37,553 bases of DNA, taken from positions 1 to 37,553 of the forward strand of contig CALGUD010000022.1 of assembly GCA_937901915.1 (NCBI GenBank). The letters run 5' to 3'. The notes beneath the pieces are model-generated. The model worked only from the letters and a program-made list of their open reading frames with translations. It did no database searches and was not told the origin of the DNA. A program made the translations under genes and the position numbers. Numbering within the stretch: the first letter of the stretch is position 1; each line of letters begins with the position of its first letter. The DNA is from an uncultured Flavobacteriaceae bacterium. Its GTDB lineage: Bacteria; Bacteroidota; Bacteroidia; Flavobacteriales; Flavobacteriaceae. Positions 1 to 7,582 of the stretch are shown piece by piece.

Positions 1-1
1 G

Positions 2-163
2 GTTACTGCGATAATCAATTAGTTCATCGCCTTTAGATTTCTTCCCTGTTAGCGGTTCATAAAATTTATTACTGATATCTGTGAGCTTTTTATTTATGCT
101 TGAATGTATTTCAATATTTGTAGAAGTTGGTATAAAAAATCTTTTGATTACTCTAAAGAAAAC
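2..163 (-). other. Possible gene fragment running off the left edge
   Basis: On the minus strand a frame stays open from position 163 to the window edge and reads plausibly as protein, ending in the stretch FYEPLTGKKSKGDELIDYRS. No ATG, GTG or TTG start lies between the upstream stop (164-166) and this stretch. About the first 40 codons also overlap the plus-strand glycosidase gene, whose recognisable homology begins only near position 128. One reading is that bases 1 to about 125 belong to another, broken gene joined to the glycosidase remnant. I do not recognise the family, and a frame this short could be open by chance in AT-rich DNA. Confidence 0.25.
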
Positions 164-1612
164 TCAGGCAACAAAGTGTTTGTTTATTTTGGAGGTGCAA
201 ACTACATGGCAGAGGTATACCTGAATGGTAAAAAACTTGGTACACATGAGGGTGGATTCACACCTTTTAATTTTGAAATCACAGATATATTAAAGGAAAA
301 AGACAATTTTTTAATCGTAAAAGTCGATAATAAACGTAAAAAAGAGGGAGTACCTACCCTGAATACAGACTGGTGGAACTATGGTGGTATTACCCGGGAA
401 GTTAAACTCATTGAAGTTCCTGATACCTACATCCAGGATTATTTTATTCAACTAGACCCGGATGATAACAAAAGAATAAAAGGCTACGCAAAACTTGAAG
501 GCAATGATGTTGCCGATAAGAAAATTCAAATCAGCCTTCCGGAACTAAAAATAAATACCAATATAACTACAGATGCAAACGGCCTAGCCAATATCGATAT
601 CAAACTAAAAAAGGTAACTTACTGGTCTGTGAAGGATCCGCATTTGTATGATGTACATCTATCCTCCGGAGAAGATAAAACAACCGACCAGATAGGGTTC
701 CGGAGTATTAAAACAGAGGGGCGTGATATTTTATTAAATGGTGAACGTGTATTTCTTAAAGGAATTTCTATACATGAAGAGAATCCGCTTAAAGGAGGCC
801 GAGCAACTTCAGCTGAAGATGCAGAACTCCTGCTTAACTGGGCTAAGGAACTGGGGTGTAATTTTGTAAGGCTAGCCCATTATCCTCACAATGAACACAT
901 GATAAGGCTTGCCGACAAAATGGGAATTATGGTATGGGAGGAAAATCCGGTGTACTGGACCATACAATGGGAAAACGAAGCAACATATAAAAATGCTAAA
1001 AATCAACTGACAGAGGTTATTAACCGCGACAAAAACAGGGCGGCTACCATTATCTGGTCTATGGCCAATGAAACGCCTGTAAGCGAGGCCAGGACCACCT
1101 TCTTAAAGAATTTAGCTAAAGTAGCCCGCGAAATGGACGCAACACGGCTTATAAGTGCTGCTTTAGAGCAAAATGCTGATGAAAATGACCCGAATGTGAT
1201 GCATATTGATGATCCGTATGCAGAGGTGGTAGATGTTTTGAGCTTTAATCAATATATTGGCTGGTATGCAGGATTACCCGAAAGGGCCAATGAAGTTACC
1301 TGGGATATAAAACAGGATAAACCTATAATTATTTCAGAATTTGGTGGAGGTGCCAAACAGGGGCTGCATGGTGATAAAACAGAACGATGGACTGAAGAAT
1401 TCCAGGAAGATGTGTATATTCAAAATTTGAAAATGCTTGATAAAATACCTCAGCTACGGGGAATGACTCCATGGATATTGGTCGATTTCCGGTCACCAAG
1501 AAGGCATTTGCCTGTTATTCAGGATGGATGGAACCGGAAAGGGCTTTATTCATCTGAAGGAAAAAAGAAAAAGGCATTTTATGTGCTGAAAGAATTTTAC
1601 GATAAAAAATAA
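104..1612 (+). CDS. Glycoside hydrolase family 2, N-terminally truncated
   Basis: This encodes a GH2 enzyme of the beta-glucuronidase/beta-galactosidase type, which would cleave a terminal beta-linked sugar by a retaining mechanism. The remaining 502 residues hold the end of the sugar-binding jelly roll (WYKKSFDYS near residue 9, then LNGKKLGTHEGGFTPF), the Ig-like domain (about 110-205) and the TIM barrel (about 210-500). The acid/base glutamate is E323 in SMANETP and the nucleophile is E412 in ISEFGGG, so the catalytic core is intact. GH2 proteins of this type normally carry a signal peptide and about 100 more residues before the WYKKSF motif. Those are absent, and the upstream frame is closed by a stop directly before the ATG. 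The first eight residues do not resemble the family. I infer a 5'-deleted gene, probably a pseudogene or the result of a bad join, since secretion and part of the substrate-binding domain are lost. Confidence 0.85.
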   Translation: MYFNICRSWYKKSFDYSKENSGNKVFVYFGGANYMAEVYLNGKKLGTHEGGFTPFNFEITDILKEKDNFLIVKVDNKRKKEGVPTLNTDWWNYGGITREVKLIEVPDTYIQDYFIQLDPDDNKRIKGYAKLEGNDVADKKIQISLPELKINTNITTDANGLANIDIKLKKVTYWSVKDPHLYDVHLSSGEDKTTDQIGFRSIKTEGRDILLNGERVFLKGISIHEENPLKGGRATSAEDAELLLNWAKELGCNFVRLAHYPHNEHMIRLADKMGIMVWEENPVYWTIQWENEATYKNAKNQLTEVINRDKNRAATIIWSMANETPVSEARTTFLKNLAKVAREMDATRLISAALEQNADENDPNVMHIDDPYAEVVDVLSFNQYIGWYAGLPERANEVTWDIKQDKPIIISEFGGGAKQGLHGDKTERWTEEFQEDVYIQNLKMLDKIPQLRGMTPWILVDFRSPRRHLPVIQDGWNRKGLYSSEGKKKKAFYVLKEFYDKK

Positions 1613-1664
1613 GAGGGATATATAATTCACTATTTATGGTGATGTTATCCTGTTTTGAAGAGTG

Positions 1665-1672
1665 TATCTTTG
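1665..1672 (+). promoter_or_regulatory. Bacteroidota -7 promoter element (TATCTTTG)
   Basis: TATCTTTG fits the TAnnTTTG -7 consensus of the Bacteroidota primary sigma factor and lies 17 nt before the ATG at 1689. No clear -33 TTG was found at the usual spacing. The position supports initiation at 1689 and not at the in-frame ATG at 1662, which would lie upstream of the expected transcription start. Confidence 0.5.
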
Positions 1673-1688
1673 TTTACTAACGTTTTAC

Positions 1689-2327
1689 ATGAAGATAGGA
1701 GGGTTCATTTTACTGTTAGTTTTTAACTCATCATTAGCATTTTCTCAAAAGTCTATGGAAAACAGTGTAGAAAAATTAAAGTCTTTCGGCAAGGACTCTT
1801 TAATTAATTTAGCTCTCATTACGTTAAAGGAAAAGAAATTACCTGCGGAAGTATCCCCTGAAGATTATGAAATTACCGTATGGGCTAATAAAACAGAAGT
1901 TTTAGTGAAATTCAAAAGGCTCATTAAATTCATACCTTTAAATTATGACATAAACGATTTCGAATATAATGTGGTTGTAAACATTCTAAGCCATAAAGTT
2001 TCCCCTTTTGATGATTGGTTTCATATGGGGGAGTTTTATTTCCCGTCAAAAGAAGAAAAAGAAAAAATCAAATTTGTTAAAAAAGCGTATGGTTTACCTC
2101 ATAAGGGGTTTGAAAATGCTATTTACGAACATGAAGACTCCTTTAAGATAAGTCTTGACAATAAGGTAGCTTATGGCAGGTATAGTATAGACAAAAAATC
2201 AGGGGTTGTTACCACTGAAATACAAGGGTCATATATGCCAGAACCCCCAATGAACGCTCCAGGTGTTTTTGATAATGGTGAAGCTTTGGAACAAACAGAT
2301 TATTTGTTAAAAGAGATAGTGGATTAA
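1689..2327 (+). CDS. Secreted protein of unknown function
   Basis: I do not recognise the family. The 212-residue product begins MKIGGFILLLVFNSSLAFSQ, a typical Sec signal peptide with likely cleavage after the alanine-phenylalanine-serine stretch, so the protein is probably periplasmic or surface-exposed. The rest is mixed alpha/beta, lysine- and glutamate-rich, with a DDWFHMGEFYFP stretch and a C-terminal part holding a GRYSIDKKSG beta-hairpin. The reading frame extends to an ATG at 1662, but that would place nine residues ahead of the signal peptide and overlap the promoter element at 1665, so 1689 is preferred. It stands alone, between the truncated glycosidase and an acetyltransferase gene on the same strand. 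Confidence 0.65.
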   Translation: MKIGGFILLLVFNSSLAFSQKSMENSVEKLKSFGKDSLINLALITLKEKKLPAEVSPEDYEITVWANKTEVLVKFKRLIKFIPLNYDINDFEYNVVVNILSHKVSPFDDWFHMGEFYFPSKEEKEKIKFVKKAYGLPHKGFENAIYEHEDSFKISLDNKVAYGRYSIDKKSGVVTTEIQGSYMPEPPMNAPGVFDNGEALEQTDYLLKEIVD

Positions 2328-2407
2328 CCTTTATAGGAAGTTAAAATAAGAAATTGTTCCCATTTGAATAAATATGCTTATTTTTAACAGCCCTTAATAA
2401 CCAAATC

Positions 2408-2902
2408 ATGACTATAATTTCTGCAAACGAGAATGATGCTTCGTACATCAGAGAGTTGGCCATAGCTACCTGGCCGGACACTTTTATTGATATTATTTCC
2501 AGGAAACAGATAGATTACATGCTGGAACTTTTATACAGTGTAGATTCTTTAAAAAAACAAATGAAAAATGGCCATCAGTTTATTTTGGCCAAAGATGACA
2601 ATGAAATTGTGGGTTTTGCTTCCTATGAATTGAATTACAACAACGAACCCAAAACCAAAATACACAAAATTTACATTCTTCCTTTTGTTCAGAATGAAGG
2701 TGTGGGTACTGCACTCATAAATTTTATAAAACAGGAGGCCCTGAACCATAACAATCCGACCTTAACCTTAAATGTAAACAGGCGAAATAAAGCGGTTTTA
2801 TACTACAAAAAACAGGATTTCGAAATTGTAAAAGAAGAAGATATCGATATTGGAAGCGGTTTTTTAATGGAAGATTTTGTGATGGAGAAAAGTTTGGTGT
2901 AA
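2408..2902 (+). CDS. GNAT family N-acetyltransferase
   Basis: The 164-residue product is a single-domain GNAT enzyme that should transfer an acetyl group from acetyl-CoA to an amine. The acetyl-CoA pyrophosphate-binding loop is QNEGVG at residues 95-100, matching Q/R-x-x-G-x-G/A. It follows the beta-4 strand KIYILPF and precedes the helix TALINFIKQEA. Motif B includes LNVNRRNKAVLYYKKQDFEIV, the usual N-x-x-A-x-x-x-Y-x-x-x-G/D-F pattern. The substrate cannot be deduced. The gene is about 80 bp downstream of the secreted protein and on the same strand, with no clear promoter of its own. Confidence 0.85.
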   Translation: MTIISANENDASYIRELAIATWPDTFIDIISRKQIDYMLELLYSVDSLKKQMKNGHQFILAKDDNEIVGFASYELNYNNEPKTKIHKIYILPFVQNEGVGTALINFIKQEALNHNNPTLTLNVNRRNKAVLYYKKQDFEIVKEEDIDIGSGFLMEDFVMEKSLV

Positions 2903-2953
2903 TGCTTTATAACCCAGGTTAAAGGAGGGCTTTTTTTACCCGCTCACTTAGGT

Positions 2954-2961
2954 TACCTTTG
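2954..2961 (+). promoter_or_regulatory. Possible -7 promoter element (TACCTTTG)
   Basis: TACCTTTG matches TAnnTTTG in the gap between the acetyltransferase and the Abi gene. A transcript from here would run through the inverted repeat 2973-3023 and into the second promoter element at 3100. No -33 element is obvious, so this may be chance. Confidence 0.3.
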
Positions 2962-2972
2962 TTGGCAACTGT

Positions 2973-3023
2973 TTTTTCAGTTTGAGTTGTTCATTAATCC
3001 CTAAAGCCTAATCAACTGAAAAA
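2973..3023. repeat. Inverted repeat, 10-bp perfect arms
   Basis: TTTTTCAGTT (2973-2982) is perfectly complementary to AACTGAAAAA (3014-3023), with a 31-nt loop. The left arm can instead form a small local hairpin, AACTG with CAGTT around six T residues, so two mutually exclusive folds are possible. It lies upstream of the Abi-associated RNA. Its function is unknown. Confidence 0.5.
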
Positions 3024-3099
3024 GTGCTTATTAGGTATTAAAAAATGTTAAATTTTATCAAAAAATGAATGATATATAATACAAATGATATAAATATTG

Positions 3100-3107
3100 T
3101 ATCTTTG
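3100..3107 (+). promoter_or_regulatory. Promoter element of the Abi-associated RNA (TATCTTTG)
   Basis: TATCTTTG is a full match to the Bacteroidota -7 consensus and is identical to the elements before 1689 and gltX. It would start a transcript near 3113, just ahead of the base-paired RNA at 3118-3154. No convincing -33 TTG is visible upstream. Confidence 0.6.
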
Positions 3108-3112
3108 AACTA

Positions 3113-3165
3113 ATCGAACTCGCCACGCTTCCTTTATAGCGCACCCAGGCGGGTCTTTTTTTTTT
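3113..3165 (+). ncRNA. AbiF-associated structured RNA (candidate)
   Basis: About 50 nt between a -7 promoter element (3100-3107) and the Abi start codon (3173) can fold into a compact structure. An outer 7-bp stem pairs ACTCGCC (3118-3124) with GGCGGGT (3148-3154), with one G-U pair. An inner 4-bp stem pairs CGCT (3126-3129) with AGCG (3138-3141) across an 8-nt loop. A run of ten T residues follows (3156-3165), so the outer stem doubles as an intrinsic terminator. A conserved RNA called the abiF motif has been described next to Abi_2/AbiF genes, and such RNAs have been proposed as antitoxins for the HEPN toxin. Assigning this element to that family is inference from position and architecture. 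The alternative is a simple leader attenuator acting in cis. Confidence 0.6.
3118..3165 (+). terminator. Intrinsic terminator in front of the Abi gene
   Basis: The GC-rich outer stem 3118-3124/3148-3154 is followed after one C by ten T residues. A short alternative stem, ACCC (3143-3146) with GGGT (3151-3154), is also possible. The T run ends 7 nt before the Abi start codon, so Abi expression from the 3100 promoter needs read-through. Confidence 0.65.
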
Positions 3166-3172
3166 ATATTAC

Positions 3173-4075
3173 GTGAAGAAAGAAGACTATCCTAAAAAAA
3201 TATTAGCTTTAGATAAACAAATTGCTCAACTAAAAGATAGAGGCTTAATAATTGATGATGATAAAATAGCCAAGAATTATCTTAAAAATATAAGTTATTT
3301 TAGACTTCAAGGTTATTGGTGGGAATTTCAAGTTAATAAAGAAAATCATAAATTTTTAGAAAGCACAAACTTTAATGACGTAATCAACCTATATACTTTT
3401 GATAGAAAACTGAGGTTACTTCTTTTTGATGTATTGGAACGAATTGAAATTGCTTTGCGATCTAAATTAGTGTACTATCCTTCTATAGAATTAGGTCAAT
3501 GGTGGTTTGAGGATAAAGATAATTTTTTTAATGAATATTTTTTTGTTGAATCAATTAATGAAATTGAAAAAGAGTTAGAGAGAACTAAAGAAATTTTTAT
3601 TGAGAAACACTATGAAAAGTATGGTGCTGAACACAAACCACCAGCGTATAAAACTTTAGAAATAGTTTCTTTTGGATGTTTATCAAAACTATATAGTAAT
3701 TTAAAAAATGATTTAAGTTCGAAAGATAGAATTGCTGTAGAGTTTGACCTGCCGAATTCTAATTTTTTAAAAAGCTGGTTAATGTCTTTTAATACCATAA
3801 GAAATATTATTGCTCATCATAGTCGGTTATGGAACAGAAAACTTCATTTTCCACCTAAAGTATTAGGAAAACCAAACTCAGCTTTTATAAATTCCCCAGA
3901 AGATGAGCGTTCTATGTATTATTTAATTTCTTGTTTATTATATGTGTTGAATAAGGTTTCTCCTGGACATAGTTTAAAACAAAAAATAGTGACTTTATTA
4001 AAGGAAAATGAGTTTGTTGATATGGAAGAAATGGGATTTCCAAAGGATTGGAAAGAACAGCCTCTATGGAAATAA
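3173..4075 (+). CDS. Abi_2 family (AbiF/AbiD-like) abortive infection HEPN protein
   Basis: The 300-residue product matches the Abi_2 family of phage-defence proteins. N-terminal hallmarks are KNYLKNISYFRLQGYWWEF (about 39-57) and YTFDRKLRLLLFDVLERIEIALRSKLVY. The C-terminal half has the HEPN ribonuclease motif R-x4-H: R210 and H215 in RNIIAHH, followed by SRLWNR. Family knowledge predicts an RNase-type toxin active during phage infection. Translation most likely starts at the GTG at 3173: an in-frame stop lies at 3137-3139 and no ATG occurs before residue 264. There is no Shine-Dalgarno sequence. Directly upstream is a structured, terminator-ended RNA. The gene is convergent with the MutS-like gene downstream. 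The family call is firm; the activity and the RNA partnership are inferred. Confidence 0.88.
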   Translation: MKKEDYPKKILALDKQIAQLKDRGLIIDDDKIAKNYLKNISYFRLQGYWWEFQVNKENHKFLESTNFNDVINLYTFDRKLRLLLFDVLERIEIALRSKLVYYPSIELGQWWFEDKDNFFNEYFFVESINEIEKELERTKEIFIEKHYEKYGAEHKPPAYKTLEIVSFGCLSKLYSNLKNDLSSKDRIAVEFDLPNSNFLKSWLMSFNTIRNIIAHHSRLWNRKLHFPPKVLGKPNSAFINSPEDERSMYYLISCLLYVLNKVSPGHSLKQKIVTLLKENEFVDMEEMGFPKDWKEQPLWK

Positions 4076-4144
4076 TTAACTTATATTTTTTCAATATTGT
4101 CAGTTTCAATTAGAACAACGGTCAAGTATAAGCGCTATATTATA

Positions 4145-5995
4145 TTACTTCTGTTCATCTGAAAAATCCGATATAATTTCAATTCCACTTTTTTTCATAA
4201 GCTCACTTGCATTAAAGTCATAACAAATACCATTTTCTAGTTTGTAATTAAAAAACATAGAATCATTTATCATTTTGCTATTGAAACTATAATTTGCAAC
4301 TAAATTTTTGTTTTCTGATAGCTTAGCAAGTTCAATATCATGTGTTGCTATTATTCCTGAGGTTTTGAGCTTATTTAATTGATTAATAAATGAAAAACCT
4401 CCTCTATGCCTATCTTTTGAATTTGTTCCCTTAAACATCTCATCCAAAAGAAAAAATACATTGGGACTACTTTCTATCAGTTTTAACAATTTTTCTATTC
4501 TATCTAATTCTGCATAAAAAGAAGAAACTCCTTCCTTTAAATTATCTTGGGTTCTCATACTAGTAAATAATTTCAGGTTTGAAACCTGTCCATATTTTGC
4601 ACAACAAGGTGCGCCAGCTAATGCCAATACAAGATTAACACCAACAGTTCTTAAAAAAGTGCTTTTCCCTCCCATATTAGAACCAGTAATCATGACCACA
4701 TCACCTTGTCCTTCTGAATGAAAATCATTACATACCCGTTTATTAGAATTTATTAAGGGATGCCCCAACAACTCAAAATGAACGTAGTTGTTCCTTTCTG
4801 ATATCTCCGGAAATGCATAGGATGGATTTGAATAGCTAAAACCTGCGAAACTATTAATTACTTCAAACTCACTTATTACATCTGCCCATGATTTTAAAGC
4901 CTCTTTATTTTTTAATTTCCATTTTTCCGTATCAATGACCAGGTGAACATCAAATAGCAGAAAAAGGTTTAAAAACGGATAAAATTGATTTCCAGCAAAA
5001 GGTTCCCCTTTTATTCCCTTTTGCTCTGAGAAATCTAATATTCTACACAGCTTAATAATCTCATTGGATGCTGAATATTTGCTATGTTTGAATATTGATT
5101 GCAGTTCGTATAGTTTTTTTGACTTAAAACTTTGATTTTCAATTTTATTGATAAGTGTTGTATAACCTCTTAAAGTTTTAAGATTCTTAGTGGATGTCTC
5201 AACTATATACTCGGCCTGTGGCGCTACCTTTCTTAAAATTATATAGTTGGTAAACAAAACCAAAATCATGAGAGAAAAATAAATAAACCCATTTAGTGAA
5301 TCCAGATTAGCATAAAAAAAGTAAGAGAAAAGCACAAATAAAACTGGAAGGATTATTGCAATGGTTGAATATAAACGTCCATATTTTATTAAAACGACAG
5401 GTTTTTTTACCCATTCTAACAATTTAAAATAATCACTTTTTTTATTTTGGAAGTGCATACCTGACGCCTGAAAATCTTGCCTCCACTCTAATTTTGGGGA
5501 TATTTCTTTTATAGCTATTTGTCGTTTATTTATTTCATTATTAGATGCAGGTTCGGATAGCCATTTTGATAAGAGTATCATACCTGACTCAGTCGTAGTT
5601 CTGTTAACTAACTGAAAAACAGAATGTTGTCCAAAAATATCTAAGTCAGATATATATGGGTGATTATGATTAACGAATTCATGTCCTGTATCAAAATCTT
5701 CCAGGTGACATTTTTCTCTTAGAATTTCATGTTCATTTATTCTTTTCAAAAATGATGTGTGTTTTCTCAAGTAAGCTATTTTAGTATGATACTTTAAAAC
5801 AAAAGCAAAACCTATTACTGAAATGGGAAAAATAATAAAAAAGGGGGTAAATAAATTATTACTAAACAAGTATATGAGAATGATACTTGAAATTACAAAA
5901 ATAAGTAGCCTAAGCAGTGATATTCTATTTAATACCTTCTTTAAACTTAATATTTTGGTATTATACTTTTTAATATTATCTGAATAGATTTCCAT
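4145..5995 (-). CDS. Membrane-anchored MutS-like ATPase
   Basis: The 616-residue product has the C-terminal ATPase domain of MutS proteins. The Walker A motif is GSNMGGKST at 438-446 (K444), the Walker B is VFFLLDE near 513-519, and a GTNSKDRHRGG stretch follows. The MutS mismatch-recognition domain (domain I with its Phe-x-Glu motif) is absent. The N-terminal half instead carries two pairs of membrane segments (about 23-70 and 205-255), separated by a soluble region. Such membrane-bound MutS homologues occur in Bacteroidota as a group distinct from MutS1 and MutS2, and their job is unknown. The ATG at 5995 gives a natural positively charged N-terminus. A hairpin-bearing intergenic repeat lies upstream. 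It is convergent with the Abi gene, about 70 bp apart. Confidence 0.85.
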   Translation of the reverse strand: MEIYSDNIKKYNTKILSLKKVLNRISLLRLLIFVISSIILIYLFSNNLFTPFFIIFPISVIGFAFVLKYHTKIAYLRKHTSFLKRINEHEILREKCHLEDFDTGHEFVNHNHPYISDLDIFGQHSVFQLVNRTTTESGMILLSKWLSEPASNNEINKRQIAIKEISPKLEWRQDFQASGMHFQNKKSDYFKLLEWVKKPVVLIKYGRLYSTIAIILPVLFVLFSYFFYANLDSLNGFIYFSLMILVLFTNYIILRKVAPQAEYIVETSTKNLKTLRGYTTLINKIENQSFKSKKLYELQSIFKHSKYSASNEIIKLCRILDFSEQKGIKGEPFAGNQFYPFLNLFLLFDVHLVIDTEKWKLKNKEALKSWADVISEFEVINSFAGFSYSNPSYAFPEISERNNYVHFELLGHPLINSNKRVCNDFHSEGQGDVVMITGSNMGGKSTFLRTVGVNLVLALAGAPCCAKYGQVSNLKLFTSMRTQDNLKEGVSSFYAELDRIEKLLKLIESSPNVFFLLDEMFKGTNSKDRHRGGFSFINQLNKLKTSGIIATHDIELAKLSENKNLVANYSFNSKMINDSMFFNYKLENGICYDFNASELMKKSGIEIISDFSDEQK

Positions 5996-6050
5996 TAACT
6001 ATTTTTCAATTACATAATATTTGATAGCAATCTTTAATAGGGTATATAAC

Positions 6051-6129
6051 TCCTATAAACGCAACTTTGTTAAAAATAGGCAAATTTTTATATGCTCGGT
6101 GTCGGGTGTCCGATGACGGATGCCAAAAA
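6051..6129. repeat. Intergenic hairpin repeat, family 1, copy 1
   Basis: This contains GTTAAAAATAGG followed by a hairpin in which GGTGTCCG pairs with CGGATGCC around ATGA (two G-U pairs as RNA), then AAAAA. Nearly the same block recurs at 11727-11787, and its left part recurs at 8687-8750. All three lie just upstream of minus-strand genes. The rest of the gap to 6317 holds only AT-rich sequence and the small hairpin CCCGAGACTTCGGG; no gene is visible. Confidence 0.65.
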
Positions 6130-6317
6130 GCACGATTTCAAAGTGATGAGGTTGATGACTAAAAATTAAACTCCAAATCCAAAAACCAAATATTAATTAT
6201 TTATAACAATTAACAACTACCGGATTAAACGATTCAACTCCCGAGACTTCGGGAACACGATTTAACAATATTCGAGGCATCAAATTTGAATCACTAATAA
6301 ATAAACGTTTATTCTTT

Positions 6318-6785
6318 TTAAAACTCTAATATTTCAGAAATCATTATCTTATATTCCTGAACTTTCCTGTCAAACCTCTTCCTTACTTCTAGCCATAGTA
6401 CAATTCCTATTGCCAATAGTATTCCTCCGGTTATGTACATGGAGGCACTGCTACTTATCCCTGACAATATCATAATTAGAAAACCCAAACCCCCAAACAT
6501 GTATGTATATATTATCAATGTCATCAAAAAGTTTTGAGTAAAAGAAATTTTTACATCCGTCTCATTTTCAGTATCGGTTTTTAATAATTTTCCATTTACA
6601 ATAATGTAATTAAGGAATATCATATACCAACCATACAAAACCCGTTTACGTACTTTAAATGTTACTGAATCATTTTTATCCTGATCCATATTAAAAACAA
6701 ATCCGTTAACAGATCCAAGTGCAGATTCTAATTTCTTACTAATCTTTTGAGGATTACTATTTACTTTAAAATTCCATGCTTTCAT
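6318..6785 (-). CDS. Small membrane protein of unknown function
   Basis: I do not recognise a named family. The 155-residue product begins with a soluble part of about 80 residues (MKAWNFKVNSNPQKISKKLE) that looks like a small alpha/beta domain. Two membrane helices follow, about 89-108 (LIIYTYMFGGLGFLIMILSG) and 114-130 (MYITGGILLAIGIVLWL), then a charged C-terminal tail. There is no signal peptide. It is the distal member of a loose minus-strand group with the gene at 6940-7452, about 150 bp away, but no shared regulatory signal is visible. The ATG at 6785 is the first start in the frame. Confidence 0.6.
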   Translation of the reverse strand: MKAWNFKVNSNPQKISKKLESALGSVNGFVFNMDQDKNDSVTFKVRKRVLYGWYMIFLNYIIVNGKLLKTDTENETDVKISFTQNFLMTLIIYTYMFGGLGFLIMILSGISSSASMYITGGILLAIGIVLWLEVRKRFDRKVQEYKIMISEILEF

Positions 6786-6939
6786 AGTATTGTTTTAAAT
6801 GTTTAGTAATGGTTCTCATCTATGAGCAGTTGGAAATGCTACCTCCAAACCTTCATTTTAGTATTAACCTTTATTTATTTTCTTTAGAGTAAGCACCTAA
6901 GTCCCAATTTCTTATAGCTGATATTCGTGGCTAGTGTTC

Positions 6940-7452
6940 TTATATTTCATTTTCGTCAAGGTCTTTTTTTAAGCTAGCTATTTTAAGTTTTTTATTTCTA
7001 ATCAAATATTTAAGGTCATAAATGTTATCAATCATTAATTGCCTGTGGTAATAATTTATATGCTCCAAAATCCCAAAAATATTTGCAATAATTGCCCAAA
7101 CGAATAAATTTTCTGGCTTAATAGTCCAATCAAACAAAAATAGCTGTATTAATAAGACAACCGGTATAAACCAAATCAAAACAATGTTTGTTTTTTTGAA
7201 TCTTTTGAATAAATAAATGTTATAATTTTGATTAAACTCTTTCTGTGTTAATCTGAATAATTTCAATTTCCAATAGTGCTGTCCCTGAAACAGAATTAAA
7301 ACCATGATAGTTAATCCATAGTTTAGGAATAGTGTGTTGAGAAAACCATACTTATAAATTACATAGCACAAAACTCCTAAAAATAAAAAAGCATTGAATT
7401 TCTCCAACGGATAATACCATTTTAACCGATTTATAATATATTTTTTACTCAT
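6940..7452 (-). CDS. Polytopic membrane protein of unknown function
   Basis: The family is not recognised. The 170-residue product has about four hydrophobic segments: FNAFLFLGVLCYVIYKYGF, LNYGLTIMVLILFQG, IVLIWFIPVVLLIQLFLF and LFVWAIIANIFGILEHI. A basic loop (FRLTQKEFNQNYNIYLFKRFKK) sits in the middle and the C-terminal tail is highly charged. No catalytic motif stands out. It lies between another small membrane protein and a lipoprotein gene on the same strand, with gaps of about 130-150 bp, so it may be transcribed on its own. Confidence 0.6.
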   Translation of the reverse strand: MSKKYIINRLKWYYPLEKFNAFLFLGVLCYVIYKYGFLNTLFLNYGLTIMVLILFQGQHYWKLKLFRLTQKEFNQNYNIYLFKRFKKTNIVLIWFIPVVLLIQLFLFDWTIKPENLFVWAIIANIFGILEHINYYHRQLMIDNIYDLKYLIRNKKLKIASLKKDLDENEI

Positions 7453-7582
7453 ATTGCTTTGTTGGTAAGTCCATCCAAATTCAGTGGTGTTCTTAGTTGA
7501 TTTATGTGTTTAATTCTCAGATTCAAGCCTTTCCGTCATCCCAAGAGGATTAATTAAACCGTCCGGATATTCGCTTACATTA

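Noticed and set aside
1662..1688. Upstream ATG at 1662 for the secreted protein
   Set aside because: It would lengthen the signal peptide unnaturally and overlaps the TATCTTTG promoter element.
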